A stretch of 64,000 nt of DNA from Thalassia testudinum (lineage: Eukaryota > Streptophyta > Magnoliopsida > Alismatales > Hydrocharitaceae), in the NCBI GenBank assembly GCA_037157565.1, contig JAZHRO010000063.1:10212001-10276000 (forward strand), written 5' to 3'. Made by a program: the position numbers and the translations under genes. The notes beneath the pieces were generated by a model. The model did not search any database. It was not told the origin of the DNA and saw nothing but the letters and a program-made list of their open reading frames with translations. This document shows, one piece after another, positions 10,940-22,395 of this stretch. Each line of letters opens with the position of its first letter. Position 1 is the first letter of the stretch.

Positions 10940-13833
10940 TGGTGACACGGGTTTCTTGTCGTTGATATGTTATTATATGCGTTGTAGTATATTACAAGAA
11001 CGGTTATCAGTCTAATATGATTTATTACTCGGAATAGAAACATTCCTGAGGTCGAACTCAGGGAGCAAACTATAATTCTAGAAGCCTATAAATTCACAAT
11101 ATAAGGTTTTACAAAAATTAAGAGAGAGAGAAAGAAAGAAAGGGTGATTGGCTTCTTCTCTTTCTTCAGCCGACTTTCTTCTTTCTTCTTCTTTCTTCTT
11201 CTCTGCTTCTGTGGTTCCTCTTTCTCTTTTCTTATCTCTGATTTTCTTTTTCTTTTCTTTTGGGTCTTCTTCTTCCTTGCAGCTGCAGAGGCTTCTGCCT
11301 TCTCTGTTCTTTTTCAGCTGCTAAGTCTTTCTCTGATTTTCTTCTCTCCTTTCTTCTTCTTTTTCCTTCTTTTCTTCTGCTCTGGCCCTTCCTCTTCTTT
11401 CTTTCTCTTCTTCCTATCTTCTTCTTCAGCAGCTACTAAATCTTTCTCTGATTTTCTTCTCTCCTTTCTTCTTCTTCTTCCTTCTTTTCTTCTGCTCTGG
11501 CCCTTCCTCTTCTTTCTTTCTCTTCTTCCTGTCTTCTTCAGCAGATGCGGTTCTTCTCTACTCTGGCTGTTGACCCTCCAACGTCTGATTCAGCGCTCAG
11601 ACGGCTTAACTGCATGGCTGCTACAGTGCGACTCCTCTTCTTTTCCTTCAGCTCCTTTCCTGCCTCTCCTCTTCCTTACTTGCTTCTTCCTTCTATCCTG
11701 CGCACGCACGCAAATGTCAGTGCAAAACCCACCCCTACCCCTTCCCCGCGTCTCTCTCTCTCTGGATCTCTCTTTGGAAAGCTCTCCCAGAGCTGGGTAA
11801 TAGGGTCGGGTTGCGCGCCCGGGTCCAAGCGCACCGGCGTGGGTGGTGCGCGAGGAGTGCACAGGAGTGTCGGGTTGGATCACCAGATCCGCATGGGCAA
11901 TGCCGCGGATGAGGCGAGTGAATAGGTGAGGGACCTCACCCCTTGTGCTTTCGGAGGCGATAAGTCGAAAGCACAAAATCAATTTAATTGTGGGTGTGAG
12001 GCCACACACTTACGAGGTGGGACTAAAGTCCTGCATCTGATTTTAGGCACCCGCAAGAGGAAGGCTAGACTAATTGGAGCAGCAGCAGAGGCCCTCGTCC
12101 CCAATTGCGAGCCCGAGTGTGTGTGTGAGGGTGTTTCGCAGCTGCTGGACCTACGGGCCTAGGGCGCTGCAGCCTGGAGCAACTCGCGAAGCAACTTCAC
12201 CTATCTGTCACTGGCGGCGAGAAGGCGGAGACCTGAAATCACAAAGACAGCCTCATGGCCACATTTGACAATGCAGGGAGCTTCGCCAGAGGACGGCGAA
12301 GGTGGTACGGGGGTCGACGAGGCGTGAGAGTGCCTACAGCCGTGCGCCTAGGGCACTCTGCGTGCTTGCGAATGGGTGTGTTCGGGAGGTGGTCTGGAGA
12401 GGTGGTGGCAGTCAATGGAGATGGGGAAACTGATCAGGGAGTGATGGTGAAGCTTCTGAGCTTGTCGGCGAGGGGTGGAAGGGTCTGTGGAAGTGGGGTG
12501 ATCTCGCCGAAGGTGGTGGCCGAAGGCGGAGCAGACGAAGGTGGTTGTGGCAATCGAGGGGTTTAAAAGACTAATTCAAGAAGGGAAAAGTGAGAGGGGA
12601 GTAAGGAGAAGATTTCTACCTACTTAGTCGACGAAGGGGGAGAGGGAGACTGCCCGGCGTGTGCCTGCCGGAGTTGAGGACGAAGGTGCCCAAGGGAGGA
12701 GTGACGGCGACGAGGAAGAGATCTAAGGACGCCAGCTGGTGCGACCTGGCGTGGGACGACGAGGCAGAGTAGGTTCTACTGCAGGTATGGCAGCAGAGCG
12801 ACGAGGAGGAGGAGGAGCGTTCGTCGGAAGCTTAGGGCAATCTGACTGGAGAGAGAGGAGACGAAAGAGGAGGGTATTCTCGGCCAGAACTAGCTTGCAG
12901 GAGACAGCAGACCCTGCCGCTCCTTATAAAGGTGTTGGCGAGGGGAGAAGCGCAAGAAATCGGCGTGGAAGTCTCGCCGGAGTATGGCCGGAAATGGACA
13001 CCCATGCCATGGGCAGCCGCAGGTGGCAAGGGCGGGTCCCTACGACAGAGGACGACACAGGGAACCCCCCGTTCGTTCCTGAGAATGGCTGTCATGCCCT
13101 GCGCGCCGCCATCCTCCGCGCAAGGTCACCGGAGGTATGGCACTGCCCAGAAATGGTAGGGAGGACCATTCTACAAAGAACAACGAGAAAGATAGGGGTC
13201 TAATTGAAAGGGTTTCAAAAGATAAGGGTCAAAACGTAATTTAGGAGGACCAATTTATAAAGTCGGTCAAGATGGTCTTCTCTAAGGCCCAAATTTTTGT
13301 ACCAGCCTCATCTGAACCTAAGGAACTTAATGGTGAATTTTAATTTTAGGTTTGACCATGTTTGACCGATCAATTTGTGTAAAAACCCAAATTAAGTGAT
13401 AAATTGGGCATGGTTCTCAAATTAGGTCAAAATAGGTTGCAAAGGCCAAATTGAAGGTTCTAGATCCTAGGGAATGTTTTTATGTGATTTTTAGAGGGTT
13501 TATTTGATTTTTATCCTACCTCAAACCTCGTGAATTAAAGCAGATTTATTTTTGGGTTACAGGATGTCATTTAATTCCCAAAAGTTGCTATAACCCTTTT
13601 CAGATCAGATCATCCCACTTTCTTTCTTATTAAGCTTATTTGACCTATGTTTAGATCCTTAATTACCCTGTTTGCGCACTGCATTGGTAAAATTACATTT
13701 TACCCCTTATGATTTGTCTTATTCTTTAATTCAGAATTCTCTGAGTTAAGCTTCTCTTTAGGTTTTGTAGGAGCTTCTTCACACTTATTTAGATTAAATT
13801 ATGCTAGTTAGGGCTCATGATGAGCTCTCATCA
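10940..13833 (-). mobile_element. Solo LTR, family D, inside Athila-1 reverse transcriptase
   Basis: A 2894-bp TG...CA unit is flanked by near-identical 5-bp repeats AGGGT (10935-10939) and AGGAT (13834-13838). Removing it rejoins the reverse-transcriptase frame of the host exactly. It contains no retroviral domains. Minus orientation is inferred from the U5-type motif at 11046-11070, about 130 bp from one end, and a minus-strand TATA-like TTTATAAGG at 12923-12931. About 11790-13150 is GC- and CpG-rich, while the rest is AT-rich or pyrimidine-rich. The predicted frames inside it are low-complexity and I do not regard them as genes. Confidence 0.85.
11150..11545. repeat. Pyrimidine-rich (CTT/TTC) tract with 115-bp duplication
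   Basis: The plus strand is almost pure C and T with CTT and TTC runs. A unit of about 115 bp is duplicated in tandem; the marker CTCTGATTTT falls at 11331 and 11446. The long serine/phenylalanine-rich reading frame here is a by-product of the composition. Confidence 0.75.
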
Positions 13834-13838
13834 AGGAT

Positions 13839-15360
13839 CAATTCCAGGTTAGCCAGGCAAGACTCAAATGAATCTTCGAAAATGAAGGAATCGTTCATGA
13901 ATACTTCCATACAATCTCCCACCATGTTAGAAAAGATGGCTGGCATGCACCTTTGAAAAGTCGCAGGTGCATTGCAAAGCCCAAATGGCTTTCTACGGAA
14001 TGCAAAGGTTCCGTCGGGACAGGTGAAAGTTGTCTTTTCCTGGTCGTTGGGACGAATAGGAACTTGGTTATACCCCGAATAACCATCCAGGAAACAGAAG
14101 TACTTTTGCCCGGTTAACCTTTCAAGAATTTGGTCGATGAAGGGCAAAGGGAAATGATCCTTTTCATGACTAAGTTCATCTTCCTATAATCAATACAAAA
14201 TCTCCAAGAGGAAGCTGAACGAGTCGTGATAGATTCTTCTTTCTCGTTAGTCACAACGATAATCCCGACTTTCTTGGGAACAATTTGCACGGGACTAACT
14301 CAGGGACTATCTGAGATCGAGTAAATGATTCCAGCATCAAGCCACTTGATGATTTCTTTCTTGACCACTTCTCACATATTGGGGTTCAGTCTCCTCTGCA
14401 TCTGGCGAGAAGGGCGGGATCCATCTCCCATAAAAATTCGATGATTACAATAAGATGGCTCAATCCCCCTAAGGTCATGGATGGTCCAACCAATTGCCTC
14501 CTTATGTGCTTTTAGGACCTTAATCAATTTCATCTCCTGCTCCTTAGTCAATTTAGCACTAATAATCGCAGGGAACATTTTCTTAGGTCCTAAAAATTCA
14601 TATTTCAGACTGTCAGGAAATGATTTCAGTTCAAGCTTGGGCAGGTTCAGGATGGACGGTAAGGAGGATGCTAATGAAGGTTCATCAGGACGGTCTAGTG
14701 GAAGAGGTTGAGAGTGAACAAAATCAGCAACCTCTTCAAGGTGTGAAGGGTCTGCCATAGAGGGTTGTGGGTTAGGTTCATTGGTGCAGGAGGAATTCTT
14801 AAGAACGATAACAACCATACAAGTCTCAAGATTTAGATCATCATCCTCGAGTTCCTCAATATATCCACAATCTTCAAATTTGTTAATCGCCTTAAAAATA
14901 TGAAGTTTCAATTTTCTATCTCCAAGGGTGATTTCCATACTACTGCTTTCACAATTGATGTTGGCCTTAGCAATAGCCAGGAACGAATGCCCCAGAATGA
15001 TGGGCATGTTCCTTAAATCTTCAAGTACATCCATGTCAAGGACAAGGAAATCTATAGGAAAATAGAAGTCCTTAACCTTGATGATAACATCCTCAATAAC
15101 GCCTTTCAGGTTTGTAACCAAACGGTTTGATAACTGCAGCATTACTGAGGTCGACCTGAGTTCACCTAATCCGAACTTTTCATAAAGAGAAGTCAAAATT
15201 AGGTTTATGGATGCACCTAGGTACAAGAGTGCCCTATCAAAGGTGTAATCCTAGATAACACATGAAATCAAAGGGGCACCTGGATCTCTTTTCTTCTGAG
15301 GAAGGTGATGCAGGATAACAAAACTAGCTTGCTCAGAGAGTATCACCTTCCTCGGGGTTG
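13839..15360 (-). pseudogene. Athila-1 pol 5' half: aspartic protease and RT N-terminus
   Basis: This carries the protease and first part of the reverse transcriptase of the Ty3/gypsy polyprotein. The protease lies in 14372-15226; LGASINLILTSLYEKFGLGE corresponds to the catalytic D-S/T-G region of Athila proteases, with G in place of the expected D in the visible start. IILGHSFLAIA follows. The linker to RT has KLTKEQEMKLIKVLKAHKEA. RT (13839-14350) shows GYSGYNQVPI, PFGLCNAPATFQRC and the catalytic box, which reads F-M-N-D at 13890-13901 where the family has F-M-D-D. Stops separate the blocks. The frame is cut at 13839 by the family D solo LTR and resumes at 10934. Confidence 0.9.
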
Positions 15361-17424
15361 ATTCTCATGGCTTACGCTTCTGAGTGCATAAATCCTTCAA
15401 GAACTTAGCATAAGTTGGAATATGCTTAATAGCATCGAGGAGCGGGATATTGATTTGGACATTCTTGAATATATTCAAGAGCTCCTCATTGCTATCAACA
15501 GGCTTCTTCTTCCTAGATTTTAATAAGGCTTCAAAAAATGGGATAGGAGAAAATTCATTAGATTCGGGGTCCTCAGCCTTGGTTTCTTCTTCAATTTTCT
15601 CCTTTCCTTTCTCAATCTTACCAGGGTTTGATTGACTAGAAGATGGTAGTTCAGGATCCTGGGTTTGCCTTCCACTCCTCAAGGTAACGGAGTTCGCAGA
15701 AGCATACAGGTTTGGGTCTTGGGGAGGGTTACGAAATATTGGAGGGGCTTGATTAGCCAGATATCCAAGATTAAATGAAGAAGCAGAAGGACCTTGCTCA
15801 ACCACCGAGCATGTGCATGCGGGTCCCTTTGATTCCCATACCCTTGGGCTCGATTGCCCTAATTTTGTATATTGCGAGGGTTGGGTATGGATTGAGATGG
15901 CAGAGATTCGGACTGATGGGTATTAGCAATGAGCCCGGATTGCAAGTTGTCTATCAAGGTTTTCATTTGTTGCATGAGCTAGAGCATAGATCCTTTCATT
16001 TCCACTATCTAACAGTTCGAATCAGCCTACCCTACGAGTTGACAGGCATTCCATGTTGGCTGATTGACCTGATTAGGGAGTAGCTGAGTGTATACGTGAC
16101 CTTGACCCATTGGTCTTTTTAGTGCGTAGTTGCTGGGTCAAATTTGGGTTTGCTGCCCTGGGTTTTTCCAGGAGAAGTTAGGGTGGTTCCTCTAACCTGG
16201 ATTATAGGAGTTAGAATATGGGTTGGACCTAACATTCTCCTATATAGCATACACATCCTCATAGGGCAAGGATGGCGGGAAAGAAGGAGAAGGATCAGAG
16301 AAATTGGGATCAAAGGCCCCAGTTTGGAACCCGTGGGGTTCTGAGTAATGCTGGCTCATAGGTTGAGCTACTTCCAATTGATTTACGAACTCCCATCTAG
16401 TAGGAGCTCATGAATAATGGAATCCCGAATTCTGGGATTGAGTAGATCTAGAAGTGTTTGCAAAGTTTCTAGCCATCCACTCTTCCATTCTTTTTGTAAC
16501 CAGGTCCACTTTATCGAGTTTGTTACAAATTAGTTTCATATCGAATGAATGAGAGTCGTGGACCTCATTAACATTCGATCAGGGTTGCTGGGACCAGTTA
16601 AAAGTGTCCATAGAGGCATGATTGATAGAATTTCACTCATTTCCTCAAACAAATCATGCGCACTATCTGCATCCTTGTTGAGGAAATTACCTCCGCAAGA
16701 AGCGTCCACAAGATTATGGAGTTGTTCAATCAGCCCGTGATAAAAGATCTGCATGAGTTGCCATTTCGGCACCTCATGGTATGGACACTTCCGCAACAGA
16801 TCCTCGAATCGCTCCCAGGCACCATGAAGCGATTCCCCTAGCCACTGGACAAAAGTAGTAATTGCCCGACGCAAGGCATTGGTACGCCCAACTGGAAAGA
16901 GTTTATTTAGGAAGGCCGATTTAAGATCATTCCATGTAGGTATCGGCCTTCCAATAGTTCGGCACTAATGTGCAACCTTATCCCTAAGAGAGTGAGGGAA
17001 AAGACTCATGATCATATGTTCCTCATTTACGTTTCGCTCTTTGGCGGTCTGGACTGAAGTGGTCAAGTCCTCCAAATGTTAAAACGGGTCTTCAGAGCCA
17101 AGCCCATGAAAATGTTTGATCAGGCTTAACACCTAGGGCTTGATTTATACATCACCAGCTAGAATCTGGACACCAGGACGTTCTCCATAATTAGAAGATC
17201 ATAAAAATCCTTCAAGGGCTGAGCGCCCTGACCATGCATTCGCTGAAACCATGCTTGCATTTGTTGCATTTGTTCCAGCTGCCTTTGTAGCATCTCTTGC
17301 GGATCTGAGGCAAAGAAGGTGGTTGATCAGCCATGGGATCTATTGGATTAAAATTCAACCTACGGCTCCTTGAATGGTCTAATGGTCCTTCCAAGCAAGG
17401 ATTCAATGACCTCCTTCCAAGCAT
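15361..17424 (-). pseudogene. Athila-1 gag
   Basis: This is the capsid polyprotein of an Athila-like element. The proposed start is the Met at 17424, which heads a frame ending in a proline-rich N-terminus (MADQPPSLPQ). The retrotransposon gag core is clear at 16536-16874, with SLHGAWERFEDLLRKCP, QIFYHGL and GGNFLNK. The C-terminal part at 15365-15805 has ANSVTLRSGRQ followed by an acidic stretch, then NIPLLDAIKHIPTYAKFLKD, the Athila gag-protease boundary signature. Stops and frame changes between 15800 and 17200 break it. It precedes the protease directly, as expected for a single polyprotein. Confidence 0.88.
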
Positions 17425-18591
17425 AAACTAGGAAGGGATCAGAAGGACTCGAGAACCGTGTAGCACAACAATACAAGCCTGTCCTTAAGTTGGGTAGCTT
17501 AAGGACCTATGCTCCAAGATAAATTCAAACTACAACACAAATTTTTGTGTTGTCCTTAATCTAGAAGCTGGTTAAGTTGGGTTAGCAAAGTAGGGGGAGC
17601 ATGTCTCAAAGGCCGCTAATTATGCCAAACCCCTGCCTACTTAAGCTGTTTGACAATTAAGCCCCCCAACTTAACACCTTCTGGAGAAAGTAGACGTCAC
17701 AAATTCGCACCATAGTATGAGAAATATCCTGAAATGGACTGGTGAGTCCTAAGGCCAACGTCTACTTGATTTTAGATTAGACCTGGGATAGTAGTGCTTT
17801 TGAAATGCGATGGGTTCTTAAAATGGGTTGTGCCCTTAATGATTGATTGAAATGTGTGACTGAGTGCACAACTAGGGTTTTCAAGCAAGATTATTTAGAT
17901 GAGTGGATTTTAGAGTTCAAATCTTGCTTAAGTAGCTTTTCGGGTTTAAGTTAAGGATGATTCAATCAAGTTCAAGAGACACACCGGGATTTGCAAACAC
18001 AGGTGAAGATGTTTTCCTTTGAAATCAAAATAAGATGGAGTGCCTGGTACTGACCTTAAATGTTAACCCTAATGAGCAAGCTACTTGATGAGTTATTTTT
18101 ATATGAAGTGGTGCAACCCAAACAACTCAAACAATTGGTCTGATGCACCACTGAATTAGGCACACAAGTGGTTACCTAATCTAATTTATACTTGATTATG
18201 TGTTCGTTTGTGTGTACCGGTTCCAAAGATTGGGTTACCAGTTGAGTATAAAAAATCAGAAGAGGTTGTGTACCTCTATGGCATTTTTTTTAGATTTTTT
18301 TTATAAGCCGAGGGTGAGGTGGGTGGAGGTGGCAACCAAACAACCAAACTAAGACAGGGTTTATGAAAGCACCTAGGTTAATTAGGGTTTGAATTAGGGT
18401 GATAAAATGAAATCTATGGAGGTGGAAAGAATGGGGGAGCACTTATAGTGGTCTTCAATAGCACTTTACTCCTTTCTACCACTTGAAGATTCCTTGTTGG
18501 GGTACCTACAAGACAATAGAGAAGAAATAAAAGAGAGGTTGGAGAGCAAATAAGTGAGAGAAATGTAGAAAAACAATCAAGATCTGTTGCC
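17425..18591 (-). mobile_element. Athila-1 leader between primer site and gag
   Basis: This noncoding internal region lies downstream of the primer-binding site. I see no conserved frame. Short AT-rich and TG-rich stretches are present without a recognised motif. Confidence 0.7.
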
Positions 18592-18609
18592 TCTTCGGCA
18601 ATGGCACCT
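18592..18609 (-). promoter_or_regulatory. Athila-1 primer-binding site
   Basis: The minus strand reads AGGTGCCATTGCCGAAGA, matching 13 of 18 positions of the intact site at 46077-46094 (TGGCGCCGTTGCCGGGGA, tRNA-Asp type). All but one of the differences are transitions. It lies 3 bp inside the LTR boundary. Confidence 0.8.
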
Positions 18610-20015
18610 AAATGATGAACATGATTTCCATGCTAAAAGTTTTGAGTTTGAAGCACGTTGTTGTTGTGCATAAAAATCTGTCAATCAAATAATTTTACCG
18701 AAATTCAAAGTGATTCCCGGGTCGAACACAAGGAAGCTACATCGATTCTAAATCCGCAAGTATATTTTTTTTGTAATTTTATTTATAAAGGGGACATTCA
18801 CAATGATTATAAACAGCTAATATACTTGTAAAACAATAGAGATAGAGAAAGTGACAATAACTTTTTATAATAAAGATAATGTCATTACAACTAATTTCTG
18901 CAACTAGAAAGCAGGAAATCTATTCTAAAAAGCGATAGAAAGATAAGGGGATGAGAAGTTATCCTCCTCAACAGCTGCTTAGAGGATGAGCCAAATGGAT
19001 GACGCTGATGCGAAGAATGCGTGATTTGTTAAAACTAGGGTTTAAGTCATTGCAGCACGCAATTTCGCAATCACTTTCAAAATTTGTAAAACCTAGATAG
19101 TGGGGTATCTAGGGTTGTCCAAGGAGGCGAAAATGCAATTTTAATAATCTTGCATAACAAAGAGGAAATCAACTTTCTTTTTAAGAATTTTAAATATAAG
19201 ATTTTTTTTGTATTTTGAAGTAACAACCAAATACACAATTGAAAATGGGAAAATGGATACACCTAAATTGCTAATCCTAACACTAAAGTGACAAGCTAGT
19301 ATTCTCTCTAAACTCACCTTAGGCATGTGGAGTCCTAGGGTAATTAGAGAGAGATTGAAAAGTGCTAGAAACCACAAAGAAAAATGCAACACAATTGAAG
19401 AAAGGCAACTTTAATTAAGGAGAAAAATTATTTTACAAAGTAAAAATAGAGGAATGCTTCTACTCTAACAAATGAAAATAAAAAAAAAACAAAAATCCTC
19501 CTATGATGATGTTGGTGAAGAAGAGAGAGAGGCTTGTTGCTCCAAGCTCGGCTGCTCTTAGGCTTGAAAAGAAGTTCTCCTTCTTCTCCCTCCTTGAATA
19601 GCTCCTCCAAAATGGTGTCCTCCTTGGCAACCCTAGAGGGGCATGCCTTTGCTCCTCCAAACATGGGTGATCTCCACCCACAAATCTCCACCTAGGGTGG
19701 TGTGTACCACACTTAAGACCTCCTCCCAAGATCTTCCTTGCCTAGCTGCTCCTCTAGCTGGCAGTGGCACAAGAGAGAAGGGAAGAGGGGAAGGCACCAA
19801 GGGGATAGAGTGTCCACTTAATCTTCTTCTTCTTCTTCTCTTGGCCGTGAGTATGGTGGGATGAAGGTGGAGAATATCAAACCAAAGGATGATCATTAAT
19901 GGTGGTAGGTAGGGGGTATATATAGGAATGGTGATGGGCATGTAGGTATAGGAGAGGTGTAGGGTTAGGATGGGCTTTTGAGGGTGGTTAGATGATCCTA
20001 GGGCTAGGGTTATTT

Positions 20016-20621
20016 GGTGCCAAGGGAGGAGGTGTGTAGGTGGTAGTTATGTTGGTGGAGAGGCACAATTAATGGCACCAACCATAGGAGGGTTAAGGTG
20101 TTGGTGGTTGGGTTGGAGAATAGAAGGCTAGGATGTAGTTGTGAAGTGGATGGAGGGTGGATGTGTGGGTGTAAGTTGGTGCCAACTTAGATGTTGGTTA
20201 GGTGGATTTTTGGTGCCAACTATAAGAGGGTTAGGATGGGGTTTGTGTGTTAAGGGTTTGGCACCAAAAATGGGTAGTGGTGATGGTCTTATGAGGGTAG
20301 GTGTAAGGCGGATATTAGGGTATATGTTGGCGCCATTTTGTAGGGGTGTATGTAGGGTATTATGGCACCAACTAAGGGTGGTTAGGAGGTGGTTATGGTG
20401 GTGGAAGGACGCTTAAAGTTGGTGCCAACTTAGGTTTCTAGAAGGGGTGTAGGTGGATGGTTAGGATGGCTTGTAGGGGTAGGTGTATGGTGGTGATGGA
20501 GGGGCTTTTGGAGGGAAAAAGTGGCACCAAGTATAAGGTGGTTATGGGGGTTTTGGTGCCACCTTTTTGGTGGCTTTTGGAGGTGGTGGTGTGAAGAATT
20601 GTGGAGGTTGTGGTTGGCGCC
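20016..20621 (-). promoter_or_regulatory. GGCGCC palindrome array in family E U3 (copy 2)
   Basis: Eleven sites start at 20016, 20074, 20178, 20212, 20260, 20329, 20364, 20421, 20523, 20555 and 20616. Only 20329 and 20616 are intact GGCGCC; the rest read GGTGCC or GGCACC. The array starts about 90 bp upstream of the minus-strand TATA box at 19917-19924. A further decayed copy is at 19793. Confidence 0.55.
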
Positions 20622-20704
20622 AAAATAGAGTAGAAGTGGTTAGCTTATTTGGTGGACTAGTTAGGTGGTAAGGTAGAGTTAGGTTGTAGGTGGTGGAAGG
20701 CCAA

Positions 20705-21395
20705 TGGGAGATGAGATGTAGCTAAGCTAAGCTAGCTTAGCTAGTAGTTGAGTAGAGGAGGAGGTGGGATGGAGCTATGGTTTAGGGAAGAAGAGCTGAG
20801 AAAATAATGTCTGGAGCTGAATTGGAGCTGGTAGTTGTTGAAGGGAGCTGCAGGGAGCTACTTTAGCTAACTTAACTTACTAGTTCTTTCCTAGTTGCTA
20901 AGCCAAGCTAAAGTAAGCTGGCTTCTGCTGAAATATGTTGAGGTAAGCTGGGTCCGATCTTCCCGGAGAGGACCTAGCTAGCTCGAGTAGCTAAGATAGC
21001 TTAGCTCAACTAAGTTGAGCTAAGTTGAGTCCCTGGGAGCTGAACTTGAGCTGGCCTAAGCCATATGAAGTCATCTTCAGCTGACTTGAGTTGAGTGGAG
21101 CTGGAAGTAGCTGGTTCTAGGCTGAGGTGAACTCCTGTCAACTTAGTTGAGCTAGCTAGAGCTCCCAGTGAACTGATTGGAGCTAAGGGAGCTAGACTCA
21201 ACTAAGTTGAGCAGGATCTAAGCTGACTTGAGCTAGGGTAAGCTAAGATGAGTTACTCTGAGCTACCATTCAGCTAAGATGAGCTGAATGGAGCTCAATG
21301 GAGCTAACCCTAACCAAAGTGAGCTTGTATCCAGCTATGATGAGCTGGAATTAGCTGAGTCCCAAATGGAATGAGCTTCCTCTTCACCAGTTGCC
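20705..21395. repeat. AGCT-rich degenerate repeat (copy 2)
   Basis: This is the counterpart of 2225-2870, with repeated short blocks such as GAGCTGG, TAGCTAAG and GTTGAGCTA. Its alignment with copy 1 is clearest at 21240-21370. Confidence 0.7.
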
Positions 21396-22322
21396 TTCAT
21401 GAGTGCTAGGGTTTTAGGGATTTATCAATCTATTTGTCCCTAACACTCAAACAAACGTATTAAAAATACAATAAAAAATGCAATGCATGCCTAACCTAAT
21501 TGATGTCGAAATGTAGCCCAAAAACCCATTTGCGAAGTTAAAATCCTAAGAGCTAAGTTTGTTTTAGGGCATAAGAATGATGATAAATTGGCATTTATCA
21601 GACACTTGGAAGGAGAGTGAAGACGAAGGACAAAGCGCGAATATGGAAGAACTAGGGATGAGGAATGTGTCGACGTCGTGGGATCCGCTTTCAGAATGGA
21701 GGTGAGAGGACGGCTGGCAAGAGCTCCGCGAAGGGAGTGAGAAGTGGAAATTTTTTGTTTTTAACTATTACGGAGCTTCCCATAGCTTGGGAGCACTAAA
21801 GCGAGCTTTATAACTTGAGTTCTTAGCTCTTAGAGAGGGAGAGAGATGAAGGAAGGGATGAAGAAAAAGTAGAGGGCATAGGGCCTTTATATAGTTGTAT
21901 ACATGGGGGAAAAGGGGCATTTTAACTTTCAAAAATTAACTCTGCTGCCTTCAGTGACGAATACGTGTCACTGAGACGCATGTCGCTGAAATTGCACCTC
22001 AACCTCTGCTGTGCATTGGAGATCGGATGTCTCTCATGCAGCCACGTCGGCACCCACTGATCTTTGGCCATTGTGTAATTGATCGCACTAAATCCATCTC
22101 AACCATTCAATTAAGAGATCTGACGACTTAAAAGTGCATGAGTCTCTTCATCTTATCGTGCACACAGCACCTGCGTGCGATCTCACATGCGATCACGTGT
22201 CATCGCGTGCGTGCATGCTGTACTTCCATCCAAAGCACGAGAATGCGCCACGTCGCTGCTCCACAGCCACTTGATTGCGATCGCACAGGCAAATTTCGTC
22301 GTGCCACCCACTGCCGCTCGAT

Positions 22323-22395
22323 TTGAGGTGATCGGGGGTCGAACTCGTGCCTCATACATGCAAAAAGGAGGCGCTACCATTGCGCCACACCTCAA
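22323..22395 (-). pseudogene. tRNA-Ala(TGC)-like pseudo-tRNA in Athila-1 right LTR
   Basis: This 73-nt segment on the minus strand has tRNA form. The ends TTGAGGTG and CACCTCAA pair over 8 bp. A D-arm GCGC-AATGGTA-GCGC follows with the usual T8, A14, GG and A21 positions. The loop reads TTTGCAT, which places TGC at the anticodon. AGGCACGAGTTCGACCCC matches the variable and T-arm region of plant tRNA-Ala(TGC). The anticodon stem is not paired, and the T stem is imperfect, so it is unlikely to be a functional tRNA. It lies in LTR sense orientation, upstream of the TATA box. Confidence 0.55.

Larger units (their letters stand above)
19006..21600 (-). mobile_element. Solo LTR, family E copy 2, in Athila-1 right LTR
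   Basis: A 2595-bp TG...CA unit is flanked by GACGC (19001-19005) and GACAC (21601-21605). The empty site is preserved near 220 in the other Athila-1 LTR. It is homologous to 518-3057 throughout and carries the same TATATATA box (19917-19924), U5-type motif (19108-19130), GGCGCC array and AGCT-rich distal region. It lacks coding domains. Confidence 0.85.

Noticed and set aside
11144..11800. 218-codon open frame rich in Ser, Phe and Leu
   Set aside because: It lies in an almost pure pyrimidine tract of a solo LTR, where stop codons are rare by composition.
12255..13203. Several overlapping 60-150 codon frames in GC-rich DNA
   Set aside because: They lie within the family D solo LTR, overlap on both strands and show no conserved domain.
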